64,000 nucleotides of DNA from Arion vulgaris (lineage: Eukaryota; Mollusca; Gastropoda; Stylommatophora; Arionidae). The notes beneath the pieces were generated by a model. The model had not been told where the DNA came from. It searched no databases and was given only the letters and a program-made list of their open reading frames with translations. Made by a program: the position numbers and the translations under genes. Shown here in pieces: positions 11,001-26,000 of the stretch (positions within the stretch are counted from its first letter, which is position 1; each line of letters starts with the position of its first letter). The DNA lies in NCBI GenBank assembly GCA_020796225.1, contig CM036754.1:41639779-41703778 (forward strand), read 5' to 3'.

Positions 11001-14000
11001 ACTTTGGCAAGAAAAGAGGAAGTACTGCAGTGATCACCAATAGACTCTACCTGTGCGGGAGTCTCCACAACATGAATCATAGCACTACACGTCTAGAGTC
11101 ATTGGAGGTTTCTGAGTCTTCAAGAAAGCCAGGTACTCTCCCAATCCAATATAGGAAATAAGGGTGAAATAATTCCTGTGGGTTAGAAAACAAACAATCT
11201 ATCCTAAACTCCCCCAAAAATGTTGGTTTTTTTATGTAAGCATGTCCGCTCTTTATAAAGTGAACCATAATAATTCTACCTATCTGCTCCTTTTTCTTCT
11301 CCTTCATTTACATCAACCACTCTTTGTGGTATGTATGTGATTTGTATCTTAGAGCATGAGTTCATTGTGTTAGTTGGGTGCCTACAGACCCATAGTCCAG
11401 CATATCCAGTTTCTGCATGCTTTTTGTTCGGGTTTGCCTTCCTAAGAAGGACAACAACAAAAATTAATACAAATTAAAAAATTACATGTGTGTTGCCGGG
11501 CTCCAAGGAGAAAAGAATAGTAACATTGCGACCTACAAGGTATGTTGTAAGAGGCGACTGAGGTAGGGGCCTAGGGAACCTACCTAGGGAAAACCCACCC
11601 TAGTAAATTAAAAGCATTGCAGAAATATGGTTTGCTGGCCTACTTGTAGGTGCATAACTGGCTCAACCTACATTTGCTCTTAGGCTCAGATCACATACAA
11701 ATCACAATGAGTGATTTAACAAGTGATCGATATGGAGTGTTCGAAGAAGAAATAAAAAAACTTAAACGTGACTTAGTGAAGTCCATCCTCCCTAGGTGAG
11801 CTAGAGCTCTGTTAGCCTTGAACCTTGCAATCAAAGCTTCTCAGCCTTTTCCACTAGAGGTGGGGGTTGGCTTATTTGTTCTAGGTGTCTTCCACGTGCT
11901 ACTAACTTTCGCTGTTCCCTAAAGGGACTAGCTGCCCCCAACTCTGCTGGAGGCAGAGTCAGGCACAGAACACACCATGTAGATCTTCTTCATAGCATGA
12001 AATGAACTCAAGTAATTCAACATTTTCTTGTGATGGTCTGGTGGATTCAGGATTTTTATCCATGCATGTTTTCTCATTGACTCGATGAGTATGCTCAGGA
12101 AGATTGAAACAGGCTGGGCTCGGAGACATAACCAGACTGCGAGAATACCAAATCAATTGTGATGTAGCTAGACAAGATTACTATACTGGTAGACAAAGAA
12201 GAGTAGTAAACCAACAAAGAACCAGTATCGTTAGTTGCCACACACTGAGAGACATACTGAGGAAGAGATTAGAGCACTTTTGTACTAAATGGTATAATGT
12301 GCAGTAATAATGATCTGACGACTAAACAAAAACTAAACTGAGAGACATACTAAGGAAGAGATCGGATCTCTTATGTACTAAATGGTTCGATGTGAAGTGA
12401 TGATGATCTGACGACTAAACTAAAACTAAACTAAATATCATTCAACCACTGACATCCTATCGCTGTTATCTTTATGATGATGTTTTTTTTAAATTACAGG
12501 TCAGTCGGACATTGATGATATCAAACATCCCGAAGAATAAATGCTTTCACAGTCCGATCCTCCAACATTTTCAGTATGTTATATTTATATTCATTTTTGT
12601 TTATGTAGTTGTTGCATTCATTAATGTCTGCTTAATTTGTACAATCACTGTTGTTAATTAAGAAGCCAAGGTATTCAAAATTTATAACATTTTCAATGTC
12701 AATAGAGGTCAGAATGAGAGTTATTCAATACTGACATACGGAAGTGAGTCATGGATAATAAACAAACAGATAGACAATTGAGGTCAGAATGAGAGTTATT
12801 CAGTTCTACATAGAGCCAATACTGACATACGAAGTGAGTCATGACAATAAACAAACAGACAACTTAGGTCAGAATGAGAGTTATTCAGTTCTACATAGAG
12901 CCAATATTGACATACGGAAGTGAGTCATGGACAATAAACAAACAGACAACTTAGGTCAGAATGAGAGTTATTCAGTTCTACATAGAGCCAATATTGACAT
13001 ACGGAAGTGAGTCATGGACAATAAACAAACAGACAACTTAGGTCAGAATGAGAGTTATTCAGTTCTACATAGAGCCAATATTGACATACGGAAGTGAGTC
13101 ATGGACAATAAACAAACAGACAACTTAGGTCAGAATGAGAGTTATTCAGTTCTACATAGAGCCAATATTGACATACGGAGTGAGTCATGACAATAAACAA
13201 ACAGACAACTTAGGTCAGAATGAGAGTTATTCAGTTCTACATAGAGCCAATATTGACATACGGAAGTGAGTCATGGACAATAAACAAACAGACAACTTAG
13301 GTCAGAATGAGAGTTATTCAGTTCTACATAGAGCCAATACTGAAATATGAAAGTGAGTCATGGACAGTAAACAAACAGATTGAAAAATCTCTGAAAGCAA
13401 GTATTCATGCAAAAATCAGTCAGAGGCACCCTATGAGGTCTACTCCTGAATTCATAGCGGGTGAACATAGAAAAAGAAGAAGTAGATACATACATAATAG
13501 TAAGAAGTAAAGGAACCCTTTTTCATACCTCGCAGTAAATTGGGTAATACAGTGTTAGGCCTGTATGTTTTCATTGACCTTCGGCACATGATGGCTGATG
13601 GGGTTAATTTCATGCCGGCTACCTTTACTTCCTAGTGCTTTTCCTGGTACCCAATTGAGGCTGAGTCGACCTGAGAGCCGTTACTGTTGGAATAAATATT
13701 CTTCATCCACTGTGGAATTGAACCCGAACCACTAGTCTAAGAAGTGAGTTCACTAATAACTACACTACTGCAGCGCTCACATACATAATAATGACATTAT
13801 ATTTCTGTTGTACACTGTCTAATGATATATCCATCTGTGACCTACAGGGAGGCATATCCTGAGGCCACAGTGACAGACATTCAGTTTGCCTATGACATTG
13901 CTGACCTGGTACTTCTGGACAGAAGCAGGTAACTTTGCACCACTCACAAATAAATATATAGTAAGCTAAAAATCAAGAAATAATTTTTATCACTTAATCT

Positions 14001-17000
14001 AGTGCACTGAATGGTGCAGTCACATAACCTTCCGAATGCAAGGCAAACTGTTTGACCACCTCAGACAGAGACTCCATTGTGCACTGTCTATTAAGAGATT
14101 ATTTCCCTTATCTAACTTTCAGAGATTAGCTCCCTTACCTAACTTATACACACTTGTATTTTCAGAGATTAGCTCCCTTACCTAACTTATACACACTTGT
14201 ATCTTCAGACAGAGGGCTGCAGAAGCCAAGTTGTATTGTGAGATGGAGTTCAGAAAGACAGGACAGCGACCAACAATGCGACCAATACTTTGTGGTCAGA
14301 TCTGCTGCTGCTGTACTCAGGTCAGTCATTCTTCAACAAAATCCAATCTTACAGTCTACTTATTTCTACTTCTTCTCATACTCTCAGTTATTCACTTCTA
14401 TCTCTTATCTATCTCATATTCACTTTCTATCTATTCTTCTCATAATCTCAGTTATTCACTTCATCTACTCTTATCATATCCGTTATTCACTTCTATTTTA
14501 CTCTTATCATCCTCTCAGTTATTCACTTCTATCTCACATTTCTTATCATAATCCTCAGTTATTCACTATCTATTCTCACTTTCATCTTATCATAATCTCA
14601 GTTATTCACTTCTATCTCACTTCTTATCATAATCTCAGTTGTTATTTTCACTTCTATCTACTTCTTATCATAATCTCAGTTATTCACTTCTATCTACTTC
14701 TTATCATACTCTCAGTTATTCACTTCTATCTACTTCTTATCATAATCTCAGTTATTCACTTCTATCTACTTCTTATCATAATCTTAGTTATTCACTTCTA
14801 TCTCTTACTTCTTATCATACTACTCTCAGTTATTCACTTCTATCTACTTCTTATCATAATCTCAGTTATTCACTTCTATCTACTTCTTATCATACTCTCA
14901 GTTATTCACTTCTATCTACTTCTTATCATACTCATGATCATGGTTATTCATCCCTTACCTTACCTGTTTCCTTCCATCTACTTTATCATAATCTCGATTA
15001 TTCTTCATCACTTATCTATCCAACCACTATCTAAGTATTACTATACTAACTCTCAGTTCTATCTATTCTTATTTTTTACTCTCTCAGTTATTCATTCCCT
15101 ATCTGCTTCTTATCAATCTGTTATCACTCTATCTACTTTTACATACTTCAGTTATTCACTTCTATCTACTTCTGATCAAATCATTTATTCACTTCTATCT
15201 ACTTATATATATCTCAGTTATTCACTTATCTACTTTTATCACTTCTAAGTTATTCACTTCTACTATCTATCATAACTCTCAGTTTTACTTCACCTCATAC
15301 AGATCCTTTCACTGTCATTGTTATTCATTTCTATCTACTTCTTCAATAGCTCTCAATTATTCACTTCTATCTTTTATCATAACTTATCTACTTACTAACT
15401 TATCCCTATCACTTCTTCTCATACTCAGTATTCACTTTATCTACTTCTTATCATAATTCAGTTATCATTCATCACTTACATATCGTATTCTTCATCTACT
15501 TCATACTCTCAGTTATTCCTTCACACTTCTTATCATAATCTCAGTTATTCACTTCTATCTACTTCTTATCATAATCTCAGTTATTCACTTCTATCTACTT
15601 CTTATCATAATCTCAGTTATTCACTTCTATCTACTTCTATCATACTCAGTTATTCACTTCTATCTACTTCTTATCATATCTCAGTTATTCACTTCTATCT
15701 ACTTCTTATCATATCCAGTTATTCATTCTATCTACTTCTTATCATACTCTCCAGTTATTCACTTCTATCTACTTCTTATCATACTCTCAGTTATTCACTT
15801 CTATCTACTTCTTATATCTCATTATTCACTTATCTACTTTATCATTCCATTCATTCTACTTCTCATCTATCATACTCTCCAGTTATTCACTTCTATCTAC
15901 TTCTTATCATACTCTCAGTTATTCACTTCTATCTACTTCTTATCATACTCTCAGTTATTCACTTCTATCTACTTCTTATCATACTCTCAGTTATTCACTT
16001 CTATCTACTTCTTATCATACTCTCAGTTATTCACTTCTATCTACTTCTTATCATAATCTCAGTTATTCACTTCTATCTACTTCTTATCATACTCTCAGTT
16101 ATTCACTTCTATCTACTTCTTATCATAATCTCAGTTATTCACTTCTATCTACTTCTTATCATACTCTCAGTTATTCACTTCTATCTACTTCTTATCATAA
16201 TCTCAGTTATTCACTTCTATCTACTTCTTATCATAATCTCAGTTATTCACTTCTATCTACTTCTTATCATAATCTCAGTTATTCACTTCTATCTACTTCT
16301 TATCATACTCTCAGTTATTCACTTCTATCTACTTCTTATCATAATCTCAGTTATTCACTTCTATCTACTTCTTATCATAATCTCAGTTATTCACTTCTAT
16401 CTACTTCTTATCATAATCTCAGTTATTCACTTCTATCTACTTCTTATCATACTCTTAGTTATTCACTTCTATCTACTTCTTATCATAATCTCAGTTATTC
16501 ACTTCTATCTACTTCTTATCATAATCTCAGTTATTCACTTCTATCTACTTCTTATCATACTCTCAGTTATTCACTTCTATCTACTTCTTATCATACTTCA
16601 GTTATTCACTTTCTTATCTACTTCTTATCATACTCTCCAGTTATTCACTTCTATCTACTTCTTATCATAATCTCAGTTATTCACTTCTATCTACTTCTTA
16701 TCATACTCTCAGTTATTCACTTCTATCTACTTCTTATCATAATCTCAGTTATTCACTTCTATCTACTTCTTATCATACTCTCAGTTATTCACTTCTATCT
16801 ACTTCTTATCATAATCCAGTTATTCACTTCTATCTACTTCTTATCATAATCTCAGTTATTCACTTCTATCTACTTCTTATCATACTCTCAGTTAATCTCA
16901 GTTATTCACTTCTATCTACTTCTTATCATAATCTCAGTTATTCACTTCTATCTACTTCTTATCATACTCTCAGTTATTCACTTCTATCTACTTCTTATCA

Positions 17001-20000
17001 TATCTCAGTTATTCACTTCTATCTCTTATCATACTCAGTTATTCACTTCTATCTACTTCTTATCATACTTCCAGTTATTCACTTCTATCTACTTCTTATC
17101 ATACTCTCAGTTATTCACTTCTATCTACTTCTTATCATAATCTCAGTTATTCACTTTCTATCTTTACTTCTATCATACATCTCAGTTATTCACTTCTATC
17201 TACTTCTTATCATATCTCAGTTATTCACTTCTATCTACTTCTTTTCATACTTCAGTTATTCACTTCTATCTACTTCTTATCATACTCTCAGTTATTCACT
17301 TCTATCTACTTCTTATCATAAACTCAGTTATTCACTTCTATCTACTTCTTATCATAATCTCAGTTATTCACTTCTATCTACTTCTTATCATACTCTCAGT
17401 TATTCACTTCTATCTACTTCTTATCATAATCTCAGTTATTCACTTCTATCTACTTCTTCTATACTTCATTATTCATTCTATCTACTTCTTATCATAATCT
17501 CAGTTATTCACTTCTATCTACTTCTTATCATACTTCAGTTATTCACTTCTATCTACTTCTTATCATAATCTCAGTTATTCACTTCTATCTACTTCTTATC
17601 ATAATCTCAGTTATTCACTTCTATCTACTTCTTATCATAATCTCAGTTATTCACTTCTATCTACTTCTTATCATACTCTCAGTTATTCACTTCTATCTAC
17701 TTCTTATCATAATCTCAGTTATTCACTTCTATCTACTTCTTATCATAATCTCAGTTATTCACTTCTATCTACTTCTTATCATACTCTCAGTTATTCACTT
17801 CTATCTACTTCTTATCATACTCTCAGTTATTCACTTCTATCTACTTTTATCATATCTCAGTTATTCACTTCTATCTACTTCTTATCATACTCTCAGTTAT
17901 TCACTTCTATCTACTTCTTATCATAATCTCAGTTATTCACTTCTATCTACTTCTTATCATATCTCAGTTATTCACTTCTATCTACTTCTTATCATATCTC
18001 AGTTATTCACTTCTATCTACTTATCATACTCAGTTATTCACTTCTATCTACTTCTTATCATATCTCAGTTATTCACTTCTATCTACTTCTTATCATATCT
18101 CAGTTATTCACTTCTATCTACTTCTCTATTCTCAGTTATTCACTCTATCTACTTCTTATCATATCCAGTTATTCACTTCTATCTACTTCTTCATATTCAG
18201 TTATTCACTCTATCTACTCTTTCATATCTCAGTTATTCACTTCTATCTACTTCTTATCATAATCTCAGTTATTCACTTCTATCTACTTCTTATCATAATC
18301 TCAGTTATTCACTTCTATCTACTTCTTATCATACTCTCAGTTATTCACTTCTATCTACTTCTTATCATATCTCAGTTATTCACTTCTATCTACTTCTTAT
18401 CATACTTCAGTTATTCACTTCTATCTACTTCTTATCATATCTCAGTTATTCACTTTATCACTTTATCATAATCTCAGTTATTCACTTTCTTTTTCTCTAT
18501 TTTTCTATCATACTCTCAGTTATTCACTTCTATCTACTTCTTATCATATTCTCAGTTATTCACTTCTATCTACTTCTTATCATAATCTCAGTTATTCACT
18601 TCTATCTACTTCTTATCATAATCTCAGTTATTCATTCTATCTACTCTTATCATATCTCAGTTATTCACTTCTATCTACTTCTTACTCATACTCTAGTTAT
18701 TCACTTCTATCTACTTCTTATCATATCTCAGTTATTCACTTCTATCACTTCTTATCATACCAGTTATTCATTCTATCTACTTCTTTCATAATCTCAGTTA
18801 TTCACTTCTATCTACTTCTTATCTATCTCAGTTATTCACTTCTATCTACTTCTATCATATCTCATTATTCCTTCTATCTATTTTTCATACTCTCAGTTTT
18901 CACTTCTATCTACTTCTATCATCTCAGTTATTCACTTCTATCTCTATCTATCTCAGTTAATTTATACTCTCATAATCTCATTACTTCAAATTCAATTCAT
19001 TCCCTATTCCTTACTACTTCATCTATCTCAGTTATTCACTTCTATCTACTTCTTATCATAATCTCAGTTATTCACTTCTATCTACTTCTATCATAACTCA
19101 TCAAGTTATTCACTTCTATCTACTTCTTATCATATCTCAGTTATTCACTTCTATCTACTTCTTATCATATCAGTTATTCACTTCTATCTACTTCTATCAT
19201 ATCTCAGTTATTCACTTCTATCTACTTCTTATCATACTCTCAGTTATTCACTTCTATCTACTTCTTATCATACTCTCAGTATTCACTTCTATCTACTTCT
19301 TCATATTCAGTTATTACTTCTATCACTTTATCATACTCAGTTATTCACTTCTATCTACTTTACATAACTTCAGTTATTCACTTCTATCTACTTCTTCATC
19401 ATATTCTCTAGTTATTCACTTCTATCACTTCTTTCATACTCTCAGTTATTCACTCTATCTGCTTCTTATCAATACTCTCTGAAAAATGCTAGTATGTAAA
19501 GTCTTTATTTAATAGTTATTCGATAAAATCAACAAATTCTTTCTTTTGTCCTTCTGATTTTGCCATTTTAGTCCATTTTAAGTTGATGATCAGTTTGCAT
19601 ACTTGTGTGCTAGGTTCATTTCACATACTGTATATTTCGAGTTTTAGATATCTGTAACTCCATCAATCATCTTTTCTTGTCTGCTTTTCTTTTAAGATTT
19701 CATTTTCAGGTTGTAGACTCTCTTGCAACTTTGGTGTATTCAGGTTCATTCTCATCAAGTGGCTAACTATTTCAGTCTTTGTTTTTCAATGAATCAACTA
19801 AAGCTGTTCTTCTGATGTTCTTTAAATTTCCTCATTTCTTATATGATCTCTCTTGTTTTTAGTTACCTTTTCTCAAGCATCTATTTACAGGTAGTAATTT
19901 TCTTCTTTTATTTGCCTGCCCAAGTTTGCACTGGTAGCATAGTGTTGTGAAGATTGCATTTATAATCTGTCGTTTAGTCTCATTGGTGCTGGGTGGTTGA

Positions 20001-23000
20001 AGATTGGGGTAAGTGCAAACTAATCATAAACCAAAAAAGCCAAACTATAAATTCATTGTTCTGAATTGATGCTCTGTGATATTTGTTTTAGGTTGATGCC
20101 ATTAACTTTTATCAAGACAAGGAAGCTGAACTGAAGAAAGAATGCGAGGAAGAAAAAGTAACGGCATATCAAACACCATTAGGGATATGTTTTATTACTT
20201 TAGGATCAGAAGGACAGGCACAGAGGTATGACCAGCATATTTGTTGACATAATGTATAGTTATAGTTCACAGACTTGGATATTGTTTGTCATCTGTTCAC
20301 ATAATCTATAGTTATAGTTCACAGACTTGGATATTGTCAGCTCATCTGTTCACATAATCTATAGTTATAGTTCACAGACTTGGATATTGTCAACTCATCT
20401 GTTCACATAATCTATAGTTATAGTTCACAGACTTGGATATTGTCAACTCATCTGTTCACATAATCTATCATTATAGTTCACAGACTTGGATATTGTCAGC
20501 TCATCTGTTCACATAATCTATAGTTATAGTTCACAGACTTGGATATTGTCAACTCATCTGTTCACATAATCTATAGTTATATTCAGACTTGGATATTGTT
20601 AGTTCATCTGTTCACATAATCTATAGTTATAGTTCACAGACTTGGATATTGTCAGCTCATCAGTTCACATAATCTATAGTTATAGTTCACAGACTTGGAT
20701 ATTGTCAACTCATCTGTTCACATAATCTATAGTTATAGTTCACAGACTTGGATATTGTCAACTCATCTGTTCACATAATCTATAGTTATAGTTCACAGAC
20801 TTGGATATTGTCAGCTCATCTGTTCACATAATCTATCATTATAGTTCACAGACTTGGATATTGTCAACTCATCTGTTCACATAATCTATAGTTATAGTTC
20901 ACAGACTTGGATATTGTCAGCTCATCAGTTCACATAATCTATAGTTATAGTTCACAGACTTGGATATTGTCAACTCATCTGTTCACATAATCTATAGTTA
21001 TAGTTCACAGACTTGGATATTGTCAACTCATCTGTTCACATAATCTATCATTATAGTTCACAGACTTGGATATTGTCAGCTCATCTGTTCACATAATCTA
21101 TAGTTATAGTTCACAGACTTGGATATTGTCAACTCATCTGTTCACATAATCTATAGTTATAGTTCACAGACTTGATATTGTCACTCATCTGTTCAAATCA
21201 TCTTAGTTCCCGACTTGAATTGTCAATCATCTGTTCATAATCTATAGTTCACAGACTTGGATATTGTCAGCTCATCAGTTCACATAATCTATAGTTATAG
21301 TTCACAGACTTGGATATTGTCAACTCATCTGTTCACATAATCTATCGTTATAGTTCACAGACTTGGATATTGTCAGCTCATCTGTTCACATAATCTATAG
21401 TTATAGTTCACAGACTTGGATATTGTCAACTCATCTGTTCACATAATCTATAGTTATAGTTCACAGACTTGGATATTGTCAGCTCATCTGTTCACATAAT
21501 CTATAGTTATAGTTCACAGACTTGGATATTGTCAACTCATCTGTTCACATAATCTATAGTTCACAGACTTGGATATTGTCAGCTCATCTGTTCACATAAT
21601 CTATAGTTATAGTTCACAGACTTGGATATTGTCAACTCATCTGTTCACATAATCTATAGTTATAGTTCACAGACTTGGATATTGTCAGCTCATCTGTTCA
21701 CATAATCTATAGTTATAGTTCACAGACTTGGATATTGTCAGCTCATCTGTTCACATAATCTATAGTTATAGTTCACAGACTTGGATATTGTTAACTCATC
21801 TGTTCACATAATCTATAGTTATAGTTCACAGACTAGGATATTGTTAACTCATCTGTTCACATAATCTATAGTTATAGTTCACAGACTAGGATATTGTTAA
21901 GCTCATCTGTTCATATAATCTATAGTTATAGTTCACAGACTTGGATATTGTTAACTCATCTGTTCACATAATCTATAGTTATAGTTCACAGACTAGGATA
22001 TTATCAGTATCATCGATATAAGGGAAGAATTGCAGTAAAAGTAGGTAGCAGTGGTGAAACACGTAAACAAAAACTGTAGTTTTATAAGTCATCATCATCA
22101 TGCCTCCTTCCATGATGGTCTTCCAGCCCTTCGTGTCTTTTTATATGTCCAAAATAAGTTTTACAAGTACAAAATGATACACAGCGCGTTACAACCAAAG
22201 GTCTTTATCAAGCAAGGATACAACGAAAGTGAAGAAATGTAGACTTCTTGGATGGTAGATATAACATATACAATCAGATAATAAATCCCTTGCTGTTCTA
22301 ATATGAAAATATGTTTTCTTGATATTTCCATTTTAGGACCATTAGGGATTTAATATGTGATTGTATATGTTAGGTCTGCCATAAAAGAAGTCTGAATTTC
22401 TTCACTTTCATTGTATCCTTGCTTGATAAAGACCTTTTGGTTATAACGTCACTGTATCATTTTTGTACTTTGTAAAAACTACAGTACTTTGTTTTTAGGT
22501 GTTTTACCTTTAAAGTAAAGTTTTATCACCAAATTTTGTTTTCTGTTTTGTTAAGTTAAGGAGTCCTCGTTATACCACATGGTATATAGGGTAATACGGT
22601 GTTAGCTCGTATTTTCATTGACCGTCGGCACACGATGGGTGATGTGGTCAACAATAATTCTGAATTAAAATCAGATTTGTTTTGTTTGATCAGGATCCGA
22701 ACAGATTTTCGAGCAAACTGCAAGGGTACACATAATCCTCAAATGTCCAGTTTGTATCAAGATCTGGAAGTGCAGAACTGGATGATGCATTTTGCACCGT
22801 CCCCAGAAAATATCTTCTGGTTAGTATCACCATCATCATGACCATCACCACCATCATCATCATCATGATCATCATCATAATCACCATCACCGTCATCAAC
22901 AACACCATCATCATTACCATAATCATCAACACCATCATCATCATGTGGTCCTTACATTTTGAACTGTTGCACAATACTTTTGTCTGCCGTTGCTTTGGTC

Positions 23001-26000
23001 CTTGGTGATCAACATATGAATTAGTTAATGATGATCACACCTCACATAAATCATCACACCACACATTATAAATCATCCCACATCACTCTGAAAACCATTT
23101 CACCTCACACTAGATAGCAGTATACTTTCTTCTCCTCGCCCACCATTTACTTCTTTATAGACGTATGGGGATGGGGGACACTGAGTGACCTTGTGTGTGT
23201 TCTTTATATAAGGCACTTTGTTAGCTGTTATTTATTTTCTTAAATCTGTTCTTTATGCCATCGCTTCATCTTTTGTGTGGTATCTGTGAATTCATTTTGT
23301 TAGTTGTTTCAAAATACTTCTTTAAGATCAACATTTATTTTGTCTATATGTGTTGCGTTTTTCAGGGAGAATCTGTCCGTTCCAGAATGGCGCTGGTGGA
23401 CAACGGCCATCTGCATTAATGGCATTCTTATCGTGATTTTGTTCTTCCTGACCACACCCGTCATGTTCCTACACACGTTGGACATGCTGAATATCGACAT
23501 CAAGAAACCGGTTGAGAATATGCATGTAAGAATTTTTGTAACTGAACTTAAAATCGAACTCTGTCATGAAAACATAAATTGGTTATTGGTTACTAAACTG
23601 ACATCATTGCACTACAGGCAGACCCTTAGGTGCTCAGTCTCCCCTAACAGATATCGAAGAGTATGCATACTGATGGTGTCCGTGGCTCGCTGATTAAACA
23701 CACCTCTCACTCTGCCCCTCAGACATCCAGTTCTACTTGTACAATGGGTAACTCCAAACCTCTTAAATCGCAGGATCGACTCAACATCCATTTTAGTGTC
23801 CTCATCCAACAGGCAGTCGTAAAGAGGCCAAAGAACATCCCCCTTATCTAACTTCAACTCCCCAACTGATAGAGATGTTTCTGACTGTGCCACAGTGACT
23901 TGTGTGTACATCCCTGATCTCAATCTTCTTCTTTGCGTTTGTTCTTTACGACCAATTTTAATCACTCTTTGTGATATGTTTGATCTTTGCAAAGAACGTG
24001 TATACGTTGCACATTGGTTTGGTAGGCTCCTAAACGCATAGACTTCTACACGTTTAGGACACGCGCAACCGATTTCAGCCAACCTGATCTCAATGTAAGT
24101 AAGATTGTATCCCATCTTATTAGATAAAAAACCACTATCTTTACTGCCTGTAATACCATTTTTTATGGCTATGTAGGACAGTGCTATGTAGGACAGTGAT
24201 ATGTAGGACAGTGCTATGTAGGACAGTGCTATGTAGGACAGTGGGGCATCTAAAGAGACTAAAGGTCTAAAGTTGAAGGATTGACTTCACTGCACTTGGT
24301 TTTTACCCCATATGCCTTGATCCCTCCCCGCAGAAATGGCATGCCACCTGCCGAGTGTATTGCACAAAGCATGAACTCCGTAGCTCCTGCAACAATCCTA
24401 GGAGTCTCTGGAAAAAATGTACTCGCATACAGAATGGAGCGGTCAAGATTCTAACCAGCATCCACCGCTTAACCACAACTTAGGCGTGGCTTAACCACTT
24501 AGTCATGGTTTAACCACAACTTAGCCATGACTTAACCACTTAGCCATGGTTTAACCACAACTTAGCCATGGCTTAACCACAACTTAACAACTTAGCCACG
24601 GCTTAACCACAATTTAACAACTTAGCCATGGCTTAACCACAGCTTAACCACTTAGCCATGGTTTAACCACATAGCCATGGTTTAACCATAACTTAACCAC
24701 TTAGCCCTGCCTACCACTTGCCATGGCCTAACAACTTAGCCATGGCTTAACCACTTAGCCATGGTTTAACCACAACTTAACAACTTAGTCATGATTTAAC
24801 CACAACTTAACAGCTTAGCCATGGTTTAACCACAACGTAACCACTTAGTCATGGTTTAACCACAACTTAACCACTTAGCCATGGTTTAACCACAACTTAA
24901 CAACTTAGTCATGATTTAACCACAACTTAACAGCTTAGCCATGGTTTAACCACAACGTAACCACTTAGTCATGGTTTAACCACAACGTAACCATTTAGCC
25001 ATGGCTTAACCACAACTTAGGCACAGCTTAACCACTTAGCCATGGCTTAACCACAACTTGGGCATGACTTAACCACTTAGCCATAGTTTAACCACAACTT
25101 AGGCGCGGCTTAACTACTTAATCACAACTTAACCACAGAGACCTCCAGTTTAATTATAAAAACTTAGTAACATTTTTGTTTGTGTGTGTGTGTCTGTCAT
25201 AGAGTGCGTACCTGGTACAGTTCCTGCCTACACTGCTGCTGTGGATCTTCTCTGCCCTGTTACCTAACCTGGTCTACTGGTCTGACCAACTCATTGGACA
25301 CTGGACAAAGTAAGTATTGTAGGTTAAGTGTATTTAACCTTTTAGCTGCTAAGGACGTATATATACGTTTTCTCATTCACTTCTAAAGACACATTAACAC
25401 GTCTGTTATTATCTCTCCTCTGTGGGCTAAAGACGTGTTAACTCGTTATATATTGCTACTGTCACTGCTATAGGCGTACATTCACATTTGTGACCTAGAA
25501 ACAAAGAGTAGCCATTTTTAGCTCCGTCTTCAGAAAGTATGTAGCAGCGAAAGGGTTAAGCATTCATCATCATCATCGTGTGCCAGCTGACTTAGACGAT
25601 CATGGATCTCTACAAATCTCTGTCCCAAGTGTTTGCTATTATCTCAGATGTTGATGCTCTTCCATGCCATGAAGTCAGGCTATCCAAAGGTTTCTCATTC
25701 TGTAGTCTTCTGTCTCATCTCCCTCAATTTTACCGGCTGTCAAAATGTGTTCTTTGCCTCCCCTTCTCATTACATTTCCAAAAAATTATGATTGCCTCTT
25801 TCTTATAATGATAATAAGCTTTCTCTGTGTCTTGGCCTCATTCAACGCCTCAGCATTCGTCATTCTAGCAATCTTCTCATCATTTTTCTGTAAAACTACA
25901 TCTCTGTGGCCTCCATATATTTTTCTATCTGTTCTCTAACTGTCCATGACTCACATCCGTATGTCAGTATTGGCTCTATGTAGCGCTGTATAACTCTCAA

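Noticed and set aside
14154..15248. 364-codon open frame
   Set aside because: Runs from exon h into the 36-bp satellite; only the exon part (14209-14320) is coding.
20235..22005. CRISPR-like array
   Set aside because: Contiguous tandem repeats without unique spacers, in a eukaryotic intron.
22690..22974. Met-rich minus-strand open frame
   Set aside because: Translation of a CAT microsatellite opposite exon j.
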